Part shown: piece by piece, positions 8,960-17,618 of the stretch
Layout of the letters: every line of letters starts with the position of its first letter
How positions within the stretch are numbered: position 1 is the stretch's first letter
Assembly: GCA_019054805.1 (NCBI GenBank)
Contig: JAHQIY010000040.1
Coordinates: 248,001 to 312,000 of the forward strand
DNA: 64,000 nt
DNA from: Brachionus manjavacas
Lineage: Eukaryota; Rotifera; Eurotatoria; Ploima; Brachionidae
Reading direction: 5' to 3'
Program-made: the position numbers and the translations under genes
Notes under the pieces: model-generated
What the model was told of the DNA's origin: nothing
The model's database searches: none
Seen by the model: only the letters and a program-made list of their open reading frames with translations

Positions 8960-11116
8960 TTAGAACTTAACTTGGTAGTTAAGAGTGTAGGTACGTCCAC
9001 GACCTTTGTAATCATAAGCCGCTGATTCATAGTGCGTAGAGTAGATGATTTGCGCACGTTGACCCCAAGCTGTGGTGTAGTCTTTATCAAATAGGTTTTG
9101 AATACCAAAACCTAGGCTACCTACTGGAAGCTGGTAGCTACCGACCAGATCAAATAAGGTATAGCCATCTAGCTTGTTGTTTGAAGCATCTTCATAGTCA
9201 AACATGGTTTGGCTTTGCAGTTTTACCGCAAGATCTGCGTCGTACCAACCTGCCCAAGCATTGGCCTTAGAAGTACTTGCATAGCCAGCATCATAGTCTT
9301 CCCAGCCATTATCGCCTTTCACTTCAGATACTACATAGTGACCGGAAGCACCCAACTGAATATTGTCATGAACCCAGTAAGACGCCATTGCTTCTAAACC
9401 GTAGACACGTTTCTTATCTTCGATTTCTTCGATAAGCAGTGTTGTTTTATTGTACTTAACATTCTTGTCTGATTGAGAATAGTAAGCCGCAGTTTGTAAG
9501 TTTAGATCGCCTGTATCTAAGCGGTAACCTAACTCAAAACTGTTGGTCTTAATCCCTGACATTTTTGATTCGTTGACGTTAATGCTGTCATTTAGTTGCC
9601 AATGATCTCCAACCAGTGTGTAGTTACCTTGTCCGTAGTACTTAGCAGGATCAGCAAGATCAAAGCCTTGTGAGAAGTTTGCCCATACTTGAGAGTCACT
9701 GTTTAGGTGATAAATTGTTCCCAAGTTAAATAGCGCGACGCCGTAATCTGTTTTACCACCAGGAACTGCATCTGCTGAAGTACCACTACCTGCGGCAATT
9801 TTTTTCTGTTGAGTATAACCAACAAAATCATCAATCTTGTTTGACATGTATTGGTAGCGTACACCACCTTCGACTGTCCAATCTTCAGTGATTGAGTAGT
9901 CTGCTTGAGCAAAAGCGGCAACTGAGCTGACTTCAACTCCCGGGTAACGACCAACTTGGGCATAAGTCTTATTGATTAGGTTGCCAGAATTATTGGCGAT
10001 GGTTGGATCATACAGTGCTTGGTTACTTTCCAACTTGTCTTGATAAGCATCGACACCATAAACAATGTTAAATTTATCGAAGTTTTTCGCGAGCGCTGCT
10101 TTAAGTGAAATGACATCTGTAATCTGTTGACCAGAAGACTGGAAATAAGGAGTGTAAGTCTGGTCTTCTTTGCGGTATGACGCTTCTGCGATGAGCTGAT
10201 GGCCAAGGAATTGCTCATCCACGTAAGAGGCGCTAAGCATAATGCGCTCCGTACCGTGTTCACGATCAGAATCAAAACCTTTACGTACATCTACAAAGTC
10301 GCTACCGACAATGTACAGACCATATGGCGAGTCTTGTTGGCTATCATAGTACTGCGCAAGAAGATTCAGCTTTTTGGTGTCTGAAACATTAACACCTACT
10401 GTTGTTAGAAAATCTACGGTTTGATTAAACTGGAGCGAGCCCTGTGAGATATCTGGAGTAACAATGGTGCCATTGGCATCGAAGAAGCCTTGAGTCTCTG
10501 TGTATACGACAGAAGTACGGGCTTGAACTTTTTCATTGCCGCCTGAAATAGACTGTGCAAGTTTGTAGTCAAAGTCTTCACTTGAGTTAAGGCCCGATGT
10601 TCCACCTACATAGGATTCAAATTCTAATTCTTCGCTTTGCGCTTTTTTGGTGATGATGTTAACCACACCACCTGAAGCACCTGCTCCATATATTGATGTA
10701 GAACCAGAAAGCACTTCGATACGATCAATATTGAACGGGTCGATTGAATCTAGATGGCGGCTGATAGAGCGCGAAGATTGCAGAGAAACGCCATCGATCA
10801 TTACTAGCATCTTACGTCCGCGAAGGTTTTGACCTAGATTAGTGCGGGCACCGCTGCTGACATCCAAAGATGGAATTGCCGAAGCCAGAATATCACCAAG
10901 AGTCTTACCACCGCGGTATTCTTGTTCAATTTTCTCTGAATCGATATACCATACCGTACCAGGAATATCGCTGATCGCTTTAGGTGTACGACTGGAGACA
11001 ACCACCATTTTGCCTTCAGTTGTGTATTCTTGTGCTTGGGCTGTAAACACTGTGCTTGCTGCGGCGATCGCTAGCGCAACAGTGGATAGAGGGAACTTCC
11101 CTTTACTCGCTTTCAT
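8960..11116 (-). CDS. iutA: TonB-dependent ferric-aerobactin receptor, IutA-like
   Basis: 718-residue outer-membrane siderophore receptor. ATG 11116 starts a clean signal peptide ending at AQAQ (about residue 28); a longer in-frame start to 11170 would spoil it. A TonB-box-like MVVVSS segment follows, then a plug domain with RTNLGQNLRGRKMLVMIDGV and IYGAGASGGVVNIITKK, and a 22-strand barrel ending in NYQVKF with terminal Phe. Several stretches match my memory of E. coli IutA: GRYPGVEVSSVAAF, KIDDFVGYTQQKKIAAG, TSADAVPGG, SYQLPVGSLGF and DYTTAWGQRA. The downstream iutR-vat genes support aerobactin (or a closely related hydroxamate/citrate siderophore) as ligand. Two Fur boxes precede it. Confidence 0.88.
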   Translation of the reverse strand: MKASKGKFPLSTVALAIAAASTVFTAQAQEYTTEGKMVVVSSRTPKAISDIPGTVWYIDSEKIEQEYRGGKTLGDILASAIPSLDVSSGARTNLGQNLRGRKMLVMIDGVSLQSSRSISRHLDSIDPFNIDRIEVLSGSTSIYGAGASGGVVNIITKKAQSEELEFESYVGGTSGLNSSEDFDYKLAQSISGGNEKVQARTSVVYTETQGFFDANGTIVTPDISQGSLQFNQTVDFLTTVGVNVSDTKKLNLLAQYYDSQQDSPYGLYIVGSDFVDVRKGFDSDREHGTERIMLSASYVDEQFLGHQLIAEASYRKEDQTYTPYFQSSGQQITDVISLKAALAKNFDKFNIVYGVDAYQDKLESNQALYDPTIANNSGNLINKTYAQVGRYPGVEVSSVAAFAQADYSITEDWTVEGGVRYQYMSNKIDDFVGYTQQKKIAAGSGTSADAVPGGKTDYGVALFNLGTIYHLNSDSQVWANFSQGFDLADPAKYYGQGNYTLVGDHWQLNDSINVNESKMSGIKTNSFELGYRLDTGDLNLQTAAYYSQSDKNVKYNKTTLLIEEIEDKKRVYGLEAMASYWVHDNIQLGASGHYVVSEVKGDNGWEDYDAGYASTSKANAWAGWYDADLAVKLQSQTMFDYEDASNNKLDGYTLFDLVGSYQLPVGSLGFGIQNLFDKDYTTAWGQRAQIIYSTHYESAAYDYKGRGRTYTLNYQVKF

Positions 11117-11189
11117 TATTTTCTCTATGTTTTTCAATACAAAGCTGCGCAAATTAGTATTTGGCGGCAAGACTGTTTTGTTATTTCTA

Positions 11190-11205
11190 AATAAGAATCA
11201 TTATT
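11190..11205 (-). promoter_or_regulatory. Fur box 1 upstream of iutA
   Basis: AATAAGAATCATTATT matches 13 of 16 positions of the Fur core AATGATAATCATTATC. It lies 74-89 bases upstream of the iutA start codon, where a Fur-controlled promoter is expected. Confidence 0.75.
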
Positions 11206-11219
11206 ATTGTATTTTTGCA
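11206..11219. promoter_or_regulatory. Candidate IutR half-operator at iutA
   Basis: ATTGTATTTTTGCA here is identical over 14 bases to 12444-12457 in the inverted repeat upstream of the GntR regulator gene. It abuts Fur box 1, which suggests joint control of iutA by iron and by the siderophore-sensing repressor. Confidence 0.6.
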
Positions 11220-11237
11220 GCGAAAGTGCAATATGCT

Positions 11238-11253
11238 AATGCGAATTATTTTC
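11238..11253 (-). promoter_or_regulatory. Fur box 2 upstream of iutA
   Basis: AATGCGAATTATTTTC matches 12 of 16 positions of the Fur core. It lies 48 bases further upstream than Fur box 1 (start to start), consistent with a tandem Fur operator. Confidence 0.6.
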
Positions 11254-11366
11254 TTTTAACTCAATAGCGGTGTGATAATTGTGGTTTGAAGAGGACCAAA
11301 GAGTCGGTAGCGCTCAGGTGTATGGTGACTTCAGCGTGGGTTTATGAGTAAAAACAGATTTGGGGG

Positions 11367-11404
11367 TGGGATAGAAAAACAAGGCAGCTGTGCTTTAGCT
11401 GCCT
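11367..11404 (-). terminator. Terminator of the iutR gene
   Basis: Stem AGGCAGCT / AGCTGCCT at 11382-11404 with a 7-base loop, followed on the minus strand by TTGTTTTT. It lies 22 bases past the stop of the minus-strand GntR regulator gene. Confidence 0.8.
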
Positions 11405-11425
11405 ATTAATCCCGATTGATATTAA

Positions 11426-12382
11426 CTAGATGTCGATGTCAGCAATACTGGTTACGAGCTTTTCTCGTTCTGATAGCGAAAGGTTAACCACATTGCCATA
11501 AGTGCGCTGCATGACGCGAATATCATTTTCTAGTAGTTGAGTGAGTTTAGCTGATGCGCCTTGGTTGTCGCCTGCCAATACAAGCTCAATGATATCCAAG
11601 CGGCGTTGACAAGACTTGGTGACAGAAGATTGAATATGCATAGACACGAGATCGGTCGCTTTACGCATTCGATTATGTTGCTGCATATTACCAAGCAAAA
11701 AGCGATTACCAGAACATGCGGCAATCCGCTCATGAAATTGTGCACTTAAGTTAAATAACTCACTTGCGCTCACTGCATCAGGATCTTGAATCGCTTTAAG
11801 GTGACGGTCGCGACACTCCTCTAGCGCGTGGCGGTCGAGTGACCAACTCGGCTCAAGAAGACCAGCAGGTTCGAAGATAAGTCGACATCGGTAGCTCTCG
11901 GTGTGTCGTTCAAGCGTGTTGAGGACGCCATCTAGATGCCATTTATAGCCGGGGCTGCGGCGCAAGATACCATCACTTTCGAGTAGGCGGAGTACACTTT
12001 GCACTTCACCTCGGTTAGCATTATAGCGCTCTTGAAGCTCTTTCTCAGAAAATGCAGCGTCGATATCACCGAAGAACAGATCCATGAGTAGTCTCAGGTA
12101 GAGCTTCTCCTGACGAGATTCTTCCTTATCGGAGGCATTATCGGATTTGATGGCTTGCGCATCTAGCTGTAATACAAAGCCTTTATAGGGAACCGCTTTG
12201 GCGATACCTAACGCTGACATATAAGTGAGCACAGCGCGCATCGGCGTTCTTGAGACTTCAAACTGTTGGGCTAATGAAGACTCGTTCAGGCTGTCGCCAA
12301 CTTTTGCATGCTCCGCTTTGAGCTTGCTGATGACTTTATTGAACAAATCTTGCTGAAGTTTAGTAATTGCTGTCTTTTCCAT
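11426..12382 (-). CDS. iutR: GntR-family regulator of aerobactin uptake, IutR-like
   Basis: 318 residues from ATG 12382. Residues about 10-75 form a GntR winged helix (LNESSLAQQFEVSRTPMRAVLTYMSALG); a second winged-helix-like segment follows at about 105-155 (FSEKELQERYNANRGEVQSVLRLLESDGI), then an FCD-like all-helical effector domain (RCRLIFEPAGLLEPSW, LSAQFHERIAACSGNRFL). The double wHTH before the FCD is unusual for GntR proteins. It sits between iutA and the vat genes, as the repressor IutR does in Vibrio vulnificus. A long inverted repeat just upstream suggests autoregulation; the siderophore is the plausible inducer. Confidence 0.82.
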   Translation of the reverse strand: MEKTAITKLQQDLFNKVISKLKAEHAKVGDSLNESSLAQQFEVSRTPMRAVLTYMSALGIAKAVPYKGFVLQLDAQAIKSDNASDKEESRQEKLYLRLLMDLFFGDIDAAFSEKELQERYNANRGEVQSVLRLLESDGILRRSPGYKWHLDGVLNTLERHTESYRCRLIFEPAGLLEPSWSLDRHALEECRDRHLKAIQDPDAVSASELFNLSAQFHERIAACSGNRFLLGNMQQHNRMRKATDLVSMHIQSSVTKSCQRRLDIIELVLAGDNQGASAKLTQLLENDIRVMQRTYGNVVNLSLSEREKLVTSIADIDI

Positions 12383-12442
12383 GAGTGACAATTTGTAGTG
12401 TTCTTGCCCCCATAGTAATCATAAATTCATCTCATTACCATT

Positions 12443-12471
12443 AATTGTATTTTTGCAACCAAAATACAATT
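12443..12471. promoter_or_regulatory. Inverted-repeat operator upstream of iutR
   Basis: Perfect 11-bp arms AATTGTATTTT (12443-12453) and AAAATACAATT (12461-12471) separated by 7 bases. The position 60-90 bases upstream of the GntR gene, and a 14-base identity to a site before iutA, suggest that this is the IutR binding site. Confidence 0.72.
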
Positions 12472-12580
12472 TAATGAATTTGGAATAAGTAACAAATAGA
12501 TAGGGCGTTTCAATAGAGAGGAGGAGTTGCCACAGAAGACCAATACATTAGCCTCCTATGGCGAGTTGTGGTTCTAGAGG

Positions 12581-14578
12581 CTAACGTCTCATTAGGTAGA
12601 GGAAGTAGCCGCCACCAATCAAGGACGCAAGCAGTCCAGCAGGGAACTGCCAAGGGAACCAAAGTGTTCGTCCTATCCAATCCGCCAATACCATGATGGT
12701 TGCCCCGAGTAAGGCTGCGGTGAGCATTTGCGGAGTTGCTCGATATTGGTGAAGTGAACGCGCCATATGCGGAGCCAGTAGGCCAATAAAGCTGAGTGGG
12801 CCAATCACTATGGTGCACAGCGTCGTCAAGGCAGCAACCAGTAACAGTAGCACCAACCTAACCACAGTGGCGTTCATACCAATACTATTCGCCGTGACTT
12901 CACCTAAGCCAATCAACTCAATCCAACGATTGAGAGATAGCGCAATCGCACCAACAAAGGTGACGCCAATCGCGAGCAGTACAACGTCATTGTGTGCTAC
13001 TAAGTAAGTCGATCCAGATAGCCAAGTGAGCAGCGCAGACGCGTTATCATGGCCTGAGCTCATTGCGATTCTAAGTAAAGCATCTAAACCTGCACTTAAG
13101 GCTATACCCGTCAGTAGGGTTTGTGTTGGGGCAAAATCGTGTTTTCTGCCCATTAACCATACCACTGCTGTTACCGAAACCGCGCCAATCGTACCGAGCA
13201 ACATTTGTTGTTCTCTGCCCACTGCGATACCAAACAAGGTGCCGAGAACCAGTGCGAGCGCTGCACCCGAACTAATCCCTAGTACTTCTGGGCTAGCCAT
13301 TGGGTTGTTAGAGATACGCTGAATTATCGTTCCTGCAAATGCTAAACCTATTCCCGCAATCAGCGCGACAAGTACGCGTGGTGCTCGCAGTTCAAACATT
13401 GCTTGGTTGAAACCAAGACTCCATCCCAACTGATTCTTACCGACCATAATCGCAAAGAGAGAAGCTGCGATGAGTGCAACGGTCAGTGCAGCCAAAATAT
13501 TGCGAGTGCTGACTAATTTATAATGCTCGACATGTTCAGAGCGTGCTTTAAGGTCGGATTGCAGCTTAGTTCGTTGTAGTAGCCACAACAAAAAAGGCGC
13601 GCCAATTAAGGCTGTCATCGCGCCTGTCGGTAACAGCTCTCCACCGACACCAGAGAAAGGTTGGATCACTAGATCAACAGTGAGCAAGATACCACTACCA
13701 ATAGCGCCACTGGCTAGAATTTGTTTGGCAAGGGCTCTAACGCCAAGCATTCTGGCGATAGCTGGCGCAACGATGCCGACAAAGCCAATTAAGCCCACCT
13801 CACTGACCACGGCAGCGGTAATGAAGATGGCTAACGATAAGCAGAGTAGTTTGATCTGTTTGATATTAACGCCCAACGATGTAGCGACATTGTCACCAAA
13901 CTGCAGTGCGGATAATGGACGCTGTAAGACTAAGAGTAAGCAGGTAGGTAAGAGAACCAAAGGTAACAGCATTTGAGTACTCGACCAGTCATTTTGATTC
14001 AGCACGCCTGCTCCCCAGACAAAGATGCTGGTAAGTCGCTGTTCATGGAGCATCAATAGCATGGTGTTGACTGATCCTAAAAACAGGCTTACCACCATAC
14101 CTGCGAGCACCATATGCAGTGGTGAAAACCCTCTCGCAGAACTTAAAACAAACACCAGTCCGGTCGCTAGGCAGCCGCCAATAAATGCCGGAACAAAACT
14201 TGGGATGACAAGGTTAGCGGGGATCAACAAAATACCCAGCACCATGCCGAGTTCAGCACCTGCTGCGACGCCTAATGTTGTTGGAGAAGCGATAGGATTG
14301 CGTAAGACAAACTGCATCACACAACCCGCAACGGCGAGCGCAAATCCACAAATGATCGCGACAGCCAGTCTTGGTAAATAGGTTAAATGGGTGATGAGAT
14401 GCTGATAATTGGCAGAATCAAAATGAAAAATGGTGTCCCAAATGAGGCCAATACCTTGTGAATAGGGAGCGGTGATTTGCAGCAGAGAGCCAATGATCAA
14501 AACAGCAGCGCTGAATATCGCTGCTGTTTCAAAACTTAATCGCCCGTTAGCTTGGTTTGCGATCTTTAAGGTATTCAT
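12581..14578 (-). CDS. vatB: Ferric-aerobactin ABC importer permease, VatB/FhuB-like
   Basis: 665-residue inner-membrane permease of the BtuCD/FhuB class. Like FhuB it is a fusion of two FecCD-type permease halves of about 320 residues, each with multiple TM helices and a conserved loop: the first half has FVLRNPIASPTTLGVAAGAELG and GLIGFVGIVAPAIAR, the second IQRISNNPMASPEVLGISSGAALA and GPLSFIGLLAPHMAR. It moves hydroxamate-type ferric siderophores from the binding protein into the cytoplasm. Its start overlaps the binding-protein stop by one base (TAATG), giving the operon order ATPase, binding protein, permease. Context makes ferric aerobactin the likely substrate. Confidence 0.9.
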   Translation of the reverse strand: MNTLKIANQANGRLSFETAAIFSAAVLIIGSLLQITAPYSQGIGLIWDTIFHFDSANYQHLITHLTYLPRLAVAIICGFALAVAGCVMQFVLRNPIASPTTLGVAAGAELGMVLGILLIPANLVIPSFVPAFIGGCLATGLVFVLSSARGFSPLHMVLAGMVVSLFLGSVNTMLLMLHEQRLTSIFVWGAGVLNQNDWSSTQMLLPLVLLPTCLLLVLQRPLSALQFGDNVATSLGVNIKQIKLLCLSLAIFITAAVVSEVGLIGFVGIVAPAIARMLGVRALAKQILASGAIGSGILLTVDLVIQPFSGVGGELLPTGAMTALIGAPFLLWLLQRTKLQSDLKARSEHVEHYKLVSTRNILAALTVALIAASLFAIMVGKNQLGWSLGFNQAMFELRAPRVLVALIAGIGLAFAGTIIQRISNNPMASPEVLGISSGAALALVLGTLFGIAVGREQQMLLGTIGAVSVTAVVWLMGRKHDFAPTQTLLTGIALSAGLDALLRIAMSSGHDNASALLTWLSGSTYLVAHNDVVLLAIGVTFVGAIALSLNRWIELIGLGEVTANSIGMNATVVRLVLLLLVAALTTLCTIVIGPLSFIGLLAPHMARSLHQYRATPQMLTAALLGATIMVLADWIGRTLWFPWQFPAGLLASLIGGGYFLYLMRR

Positions 14579-15471
14579 TATTGTTGGATGAGTTGCTCGG
14601 TAATGTGGTCACTAAATCTTTGTGCTGCGATCAGTCCACCAAACGTCCAAATTGCAGGAAGCTCGTAAACAGAATCTGTACGAGTGAATTCCATCGCTTG
14701 CCAAAGAGGAGACTGCGTAAGTTGCTGACGTTCTTCCTGTTTCAAAGGGCCAAAAATCATGACGTTAGCCTTTTGATGCTCCGCCAGTTTTTCTGTTCCC
14801 GTTGTGGTGAAACCCCATAGATTGGTTTGCTCTTGCCAGTCATTCTTTAGCCCCATCGCACTGATAGTGTCTTGCGCCAGAGAACCTTGGCTGTGAATAC
14901 GCAGTGTTTTATCGTTAATGAATCGCGCAAACAGTAGTGGCTTGTCTGCCTTTCCGGCTGATACAACTTTTTCTCCGTTGTTCGCAAGGCGTTGGTCCGT
15001 TTGCTCGATCACTTGCTTGGCACGTTGCTCTTTGTCGAACAGTTTACCTAAAGAGGTCGTAATGGATTTTGCTGACGCTAATGGTTGTTTTTCTTCACTA
15101 TAAACACTGTAAACGAGAACTGGTGCAATCTTATTCAACTGCTCATAGGCAGCGGCCATATGTTTGCTGATTAAGATGACATCGGGTTTGATATCCGTGA
15201 GTAACTCTAAATTAGGTTCGCGGCGCGAGCCAACATCGATTACATCAGAATCTAGGCTTGGCTCAACAACCCATTGCTGATAGCCGTTGGTATCGGCGAC
15301 CCCTTCGAGGTCGACGCCAAGGCTGAGTACCGTTTCGGTTAGTACCCAATCTAGTGCTACGACTTTCTTCGGTGTCGTTTCAAAGGAAGCTGTTCCCATT
15401 TCGTGGGTAATATCGAGCGCGTAGCTATTGAATGCAAATGCTGCAGAGAGCATTACTATGAGTTTTTTCAC
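14578..15471 (-). CDS. vatD: Periplasmic ferric-siderophore-binding protein, VatD/FhuD-like
   Basis: 297 residues from a GTG start with AAGGAA upstream. The N-terminal signal peptide MKKLIVMLSAAFAFNSYA is followed by a class-III periplasmic binding fold: KKVVALDWVLTETVLSLGVDLEGVAD at the start, a NLELLTDIKPDVILIS hinge segment and the C-terminal lobe. It delivers the siderophore to the FhuB-like permease encoded next. It lies 17 bases downstream of the ATPase gene and shares a TAATG junction with the permease gene. Related to FhuD; known Vibrio VatD proteins serve ferric aerobactin and can accept other siderophores. Confidence 0.88.
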   Translation of the reverse strand: MKKLIVMLSAAFAFNSYALDITHEMGTASFETTPKKVVALDWVLTETVLSLGVDLEGVADTNGYQQWVVEPSLDSDVIDVGSRREPNLELLTDIKPDVILISKHMAAAYEQLNKIAPVLVYSVYSEEKQPLASAKSITTSLGKLFDKEQRAKQVIEQTDQRLANNGEKVVSAGKADKPLLFARFINDKTLRIHSQGSLAQDTISAMGLKNDWQEQTNLWGFTTTGTEKLAEHQKANVMIFGPLKQEERQQLTQSPLWQAMEFTRTDSVYELPAIWTFGGLIAAQRFSDHITEQLIQQ

Positions 15472-15488
15472 AACAGGTTCCTTCTTGT

Positions 15489-16256
15489 TTAAGGGATGTA
15501 GCTGATCGGTTTGCCCGTCTTAGGGTGTTCGAACAATGCGAGCTCCATACCGTATATTTTCATTAACGTCTCTGGTGTCATTAGCTCTTGAGGAGAGCCA
15601 GCGGCAATGACTTTTCCAGAGTGGAGGGCAATCAGATGATCGCTAAACTTAGCAGCCATGTTGACATCATGCAGTACCATGATCACCGTTAAACCCATCG
15701 ATTGGTTGAGCTCTCGGATTAAGGCTAATAGTTCATGTTGATGGGCGACATCCAAAGCCGACGTCGGTTCATCAAGTAAAATACATTGGCTTTGTTGAGC
15801 GAGCAGCATTGCGACCCAAGCTCTTTGCCTTTCACCACCTGATAAGGTAGCGACAAATCGCTCTGCAAATGGTGTTAAGCCAACTTTCTCAATCGCTTGG
15901 TCGACAATGGCGTAATCTTCTTTTCCGTAACGACCAAATGCCCCTTTCCATGGGTAGCGCCCAAAACAGACCAGTTCGCGAACGGTGACGCCGTCAGTGA
16001 TCGGTGGATGTTGAGGCAAATAAGCCACTTTATGGGCGAACTCTAAACTTGAAAAAGAAGAAACGAGTTGTTGGTTAAATAAAACTTGCCCATGAGTTGG
16101 CGCATTTTGACGACTAAGAAGTTTAACTAAGGTCGATTTACCACAACCATTGTGACCAAGAAGTGTTGTCACCTTCCCCGGAGCAAAATCGAGCGTAGTG
16201 GGAGATAAGATAACTTTACCGTCGATTTCGAACGACGCATCGACAAGTTGATACAT
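15489..16256 (-). CDS. vatC: Ferric-siderophore ABC importer ATPase, VatC/FhuC-like
   Basis: 255 residues from ATG 16256 (a longer frame to 16319 would run through the Fur box). It carries Walker A LLGHNGCGKSTLVK, a Q-loop LPQHPP, the signature LSGGERQRAW, Walker B CILLDEPTSALD and the H-loop VLHDVNMAAK, in the size and style of FhuC. First gene of the vatC-vatD-vatB operon; it energises ferric-siderophore import. No strong Shine-Dalgarno is visible, so the exact start is the least certain point. Expected to be iron-repressed through the Fur box at 16318-16333. Confidence 0.9.
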   Translation of the reverse strand: MYQLVDASFEIDGKVILSPTTLDFAPGKVTTLLGHNGCGKSTLVKLLSRQNAPTHGQVLFNQQLVSSFSSLEFAHKVAYLPQHPPITDGVTVRELVCFGRYPWKGAFGRYGKEDYAIVDQAIEKVGLTPFAERFVATLSGGERQRAWVAMLLAQQSQCILLDEPTSALDVAHQHELLALIRELNQSMGLTVIMVLHDVNMAAKFSDHLIALHSGKVIAAGSPQELMTPETLMKIYGMELALFEHPKTGKPISYIP

Positions 16257-16317
16257 AAGTAAAATATGAAGTTGAGTTATTGGCTTTAAGCCGCTAACTT
16301 TATCACGCCAAAAAAGC

Positions 16318-16333
16318 AATGAGAATTATTTTC
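16318..16333. promoter_or_regulatory. Fur box between vatC and the MFS gene
   Basis: AATGAGAATTATTTTC matches 13 of 16 positions of the Fur core. It lies in the 153-base divergent region and can serve both the vat operon and the MFS gene. Confidence 0.75.
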
Positions 16334-16347
16334 ACAATCAATAACTC

Positions 16348-16361
16348 TATCATTAATGATA
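16348..16361. promoter_or_regulatory. 14-bp palindrome in the vatC/MFS divergent region
   Basis: TATCATTAATGATA is a perfect palindrome 14 bases past the Fur box. It may be a second, degenerate Fur site or another regulator's operator. Confidence 0.4.
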
Positions 16362-16409
16362 TGAATTGTTCATTGCTGATTTTTATAACAATTACAATGA
16401 ATTACAAAT

Positions 16410-17618
16410 ATGTCAGTTTTACACGGAAAAAAGGCTCAACTGTGGGCAATCAGTTCAGCAGCAGCACTCATGGGTATTGGTCAAAATGGCTTGCTGGTTT
16501 CATTGCCTTTCTTAGTTGAACGCTCTGCATTCAGTTTACCTACTTGGTCGATTCTTATCGCGATTGGCAGCTTTCTGTTTTTGCCCTCAGCACCTTATTG
16601 GGGAAGGTATAGCGACAAACGTGGGCCGAGAAATGTGGTTGTCCAAGCTTTGTTTGGCATGGCGATCAGTTTCGTGCTCTTGTTTCTATTTGCCATCTTA
16701 AGTGAGCATCAGCCCCATATGGTAATGCTCTGGTTAGTCGGATTGATACTCGCTCGGATTATATACGGTTGCACTGTATCGGGAATGGTTCCCGCTTGCC
16801 AACATTGGGCAATCCTATTGTGTGGTGCAGAGAATCGATTACAAGCCATCACGAGTATCAGTATTGGGTTGAGCGTGGGCAGGCTTGTTGGGCCTTTGAT
16901 TGCGATAGTGGCATTAAAGTTTTCTCCCTATGCGCCATTGATGCTAATGATCGCGCTTCCTGTTGTCGCGCTCCTCGCAGTATTTTTTCAGCCAACGCCT
17001 CAACATGGTTTAGAGAGTGAGAAAGCAGTTGAGGCTTTACCTTGGCTGCCGAATAAATCCTTTCTGCCTTATCTATTGAGTGGTTTGCTGCTTTGCGCGG
17101 CGATTGCGCTATTGCAGTACAGCTTTACCCCGATTATGCAATCGGTAACAAGTTGGTCGACGGCTCAAATCAGTGATGGGATTGGTGTGCTTTTGACGAT
17201 CAGCGCGGCATGTACGTTTGCTGTTCAACTTATTGTTGTTAAAAACAAAAAAATCACGCCAGTGAAAATGTATCGACTTGGGGCGGTGGGCTTACTGTGT
17301 GGCTTAGTACTTTTCCTATTCCCCAATATTTGGCTGTATGCTTTAGCGATGGCGATTGCGGCGAGCGGAGCTGCGCTACTTGTTCCGGCATATACGTCTG
17401 AGGCGACCGAGAAACAAAGCGATTCACCTGGCTCTGTGGCGGGTTACATTGCGATGTCGCATACCATTGGCTATGGATTAGCCTCGTTGCTGGCGTTCAC
17501 CGCAACCATAAACCCTTTGTATCCCATATATTTGTGTCTCGCGTTTTCGGGCTTGATAGTCGCAACCGCTTATTTAGTTACCAAGAGCCCCTCAAACGAA
17601 GTCGCAGATCCGTCTTAA
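16410..17618 (+). CDS. MFS transporter in the aerobactin locus
   Basis: 402 residues, about 12 hydrophobic segments. The MFS motif-A-like loop GRYSDKRGPRNVVV lies between TM2 and TM3. The Fur box in the shared promoter and its place between vatC and the FhuF-type reductase suggest a siderophore role: export of the desferri-siderophore after iron release, or movement of the siderophore across the inner membrane. No clear Shine-Dalgarno precedes ATG 16410. The gene ends in a 4-base convergent overlap with the reductase gene. Function is inferred from context only. Confidence 0.82.
   Translation: MSVLHGKKAQLWAISSAAALMGIGQNGLLVSLPFLVERSAFSLPTWSILIAIGSFLFLPSAPYWGRYSDKRGPRNVVVQALFGMAISFVLLFLFAILSEHQPHMVMLWLVGLILARIIYGCTVSGMVPACQHWAILLCGAENRLQAITSISIGLSVGRLVGPLIAIVALKFSPYAPLMLMIALPVVALLAVFFQPTPQHGLESEKAVEALPWLPNKSFLPYLLSGLLLCAAIALLQYSFTPIMQSVTSWSTAQISDGIGVLLTISAACTFAVQLIVVKNKKITPVKMYRLGAVGLLCGLVLFLFPNIWLYALAMAIAASGAALLVPAYTSEATEKQSDSPGSVAGYIAMSHTIGYGLASLLAFTATINPLYPIYLCLAFSGLIVATAYLVTKSPSNEVADPS

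Noticed and set aside
9703-10290. Antisense open frames within iutA
   Set aside because: They run against a full-length receptor gene with strong motifs and have no independent support.
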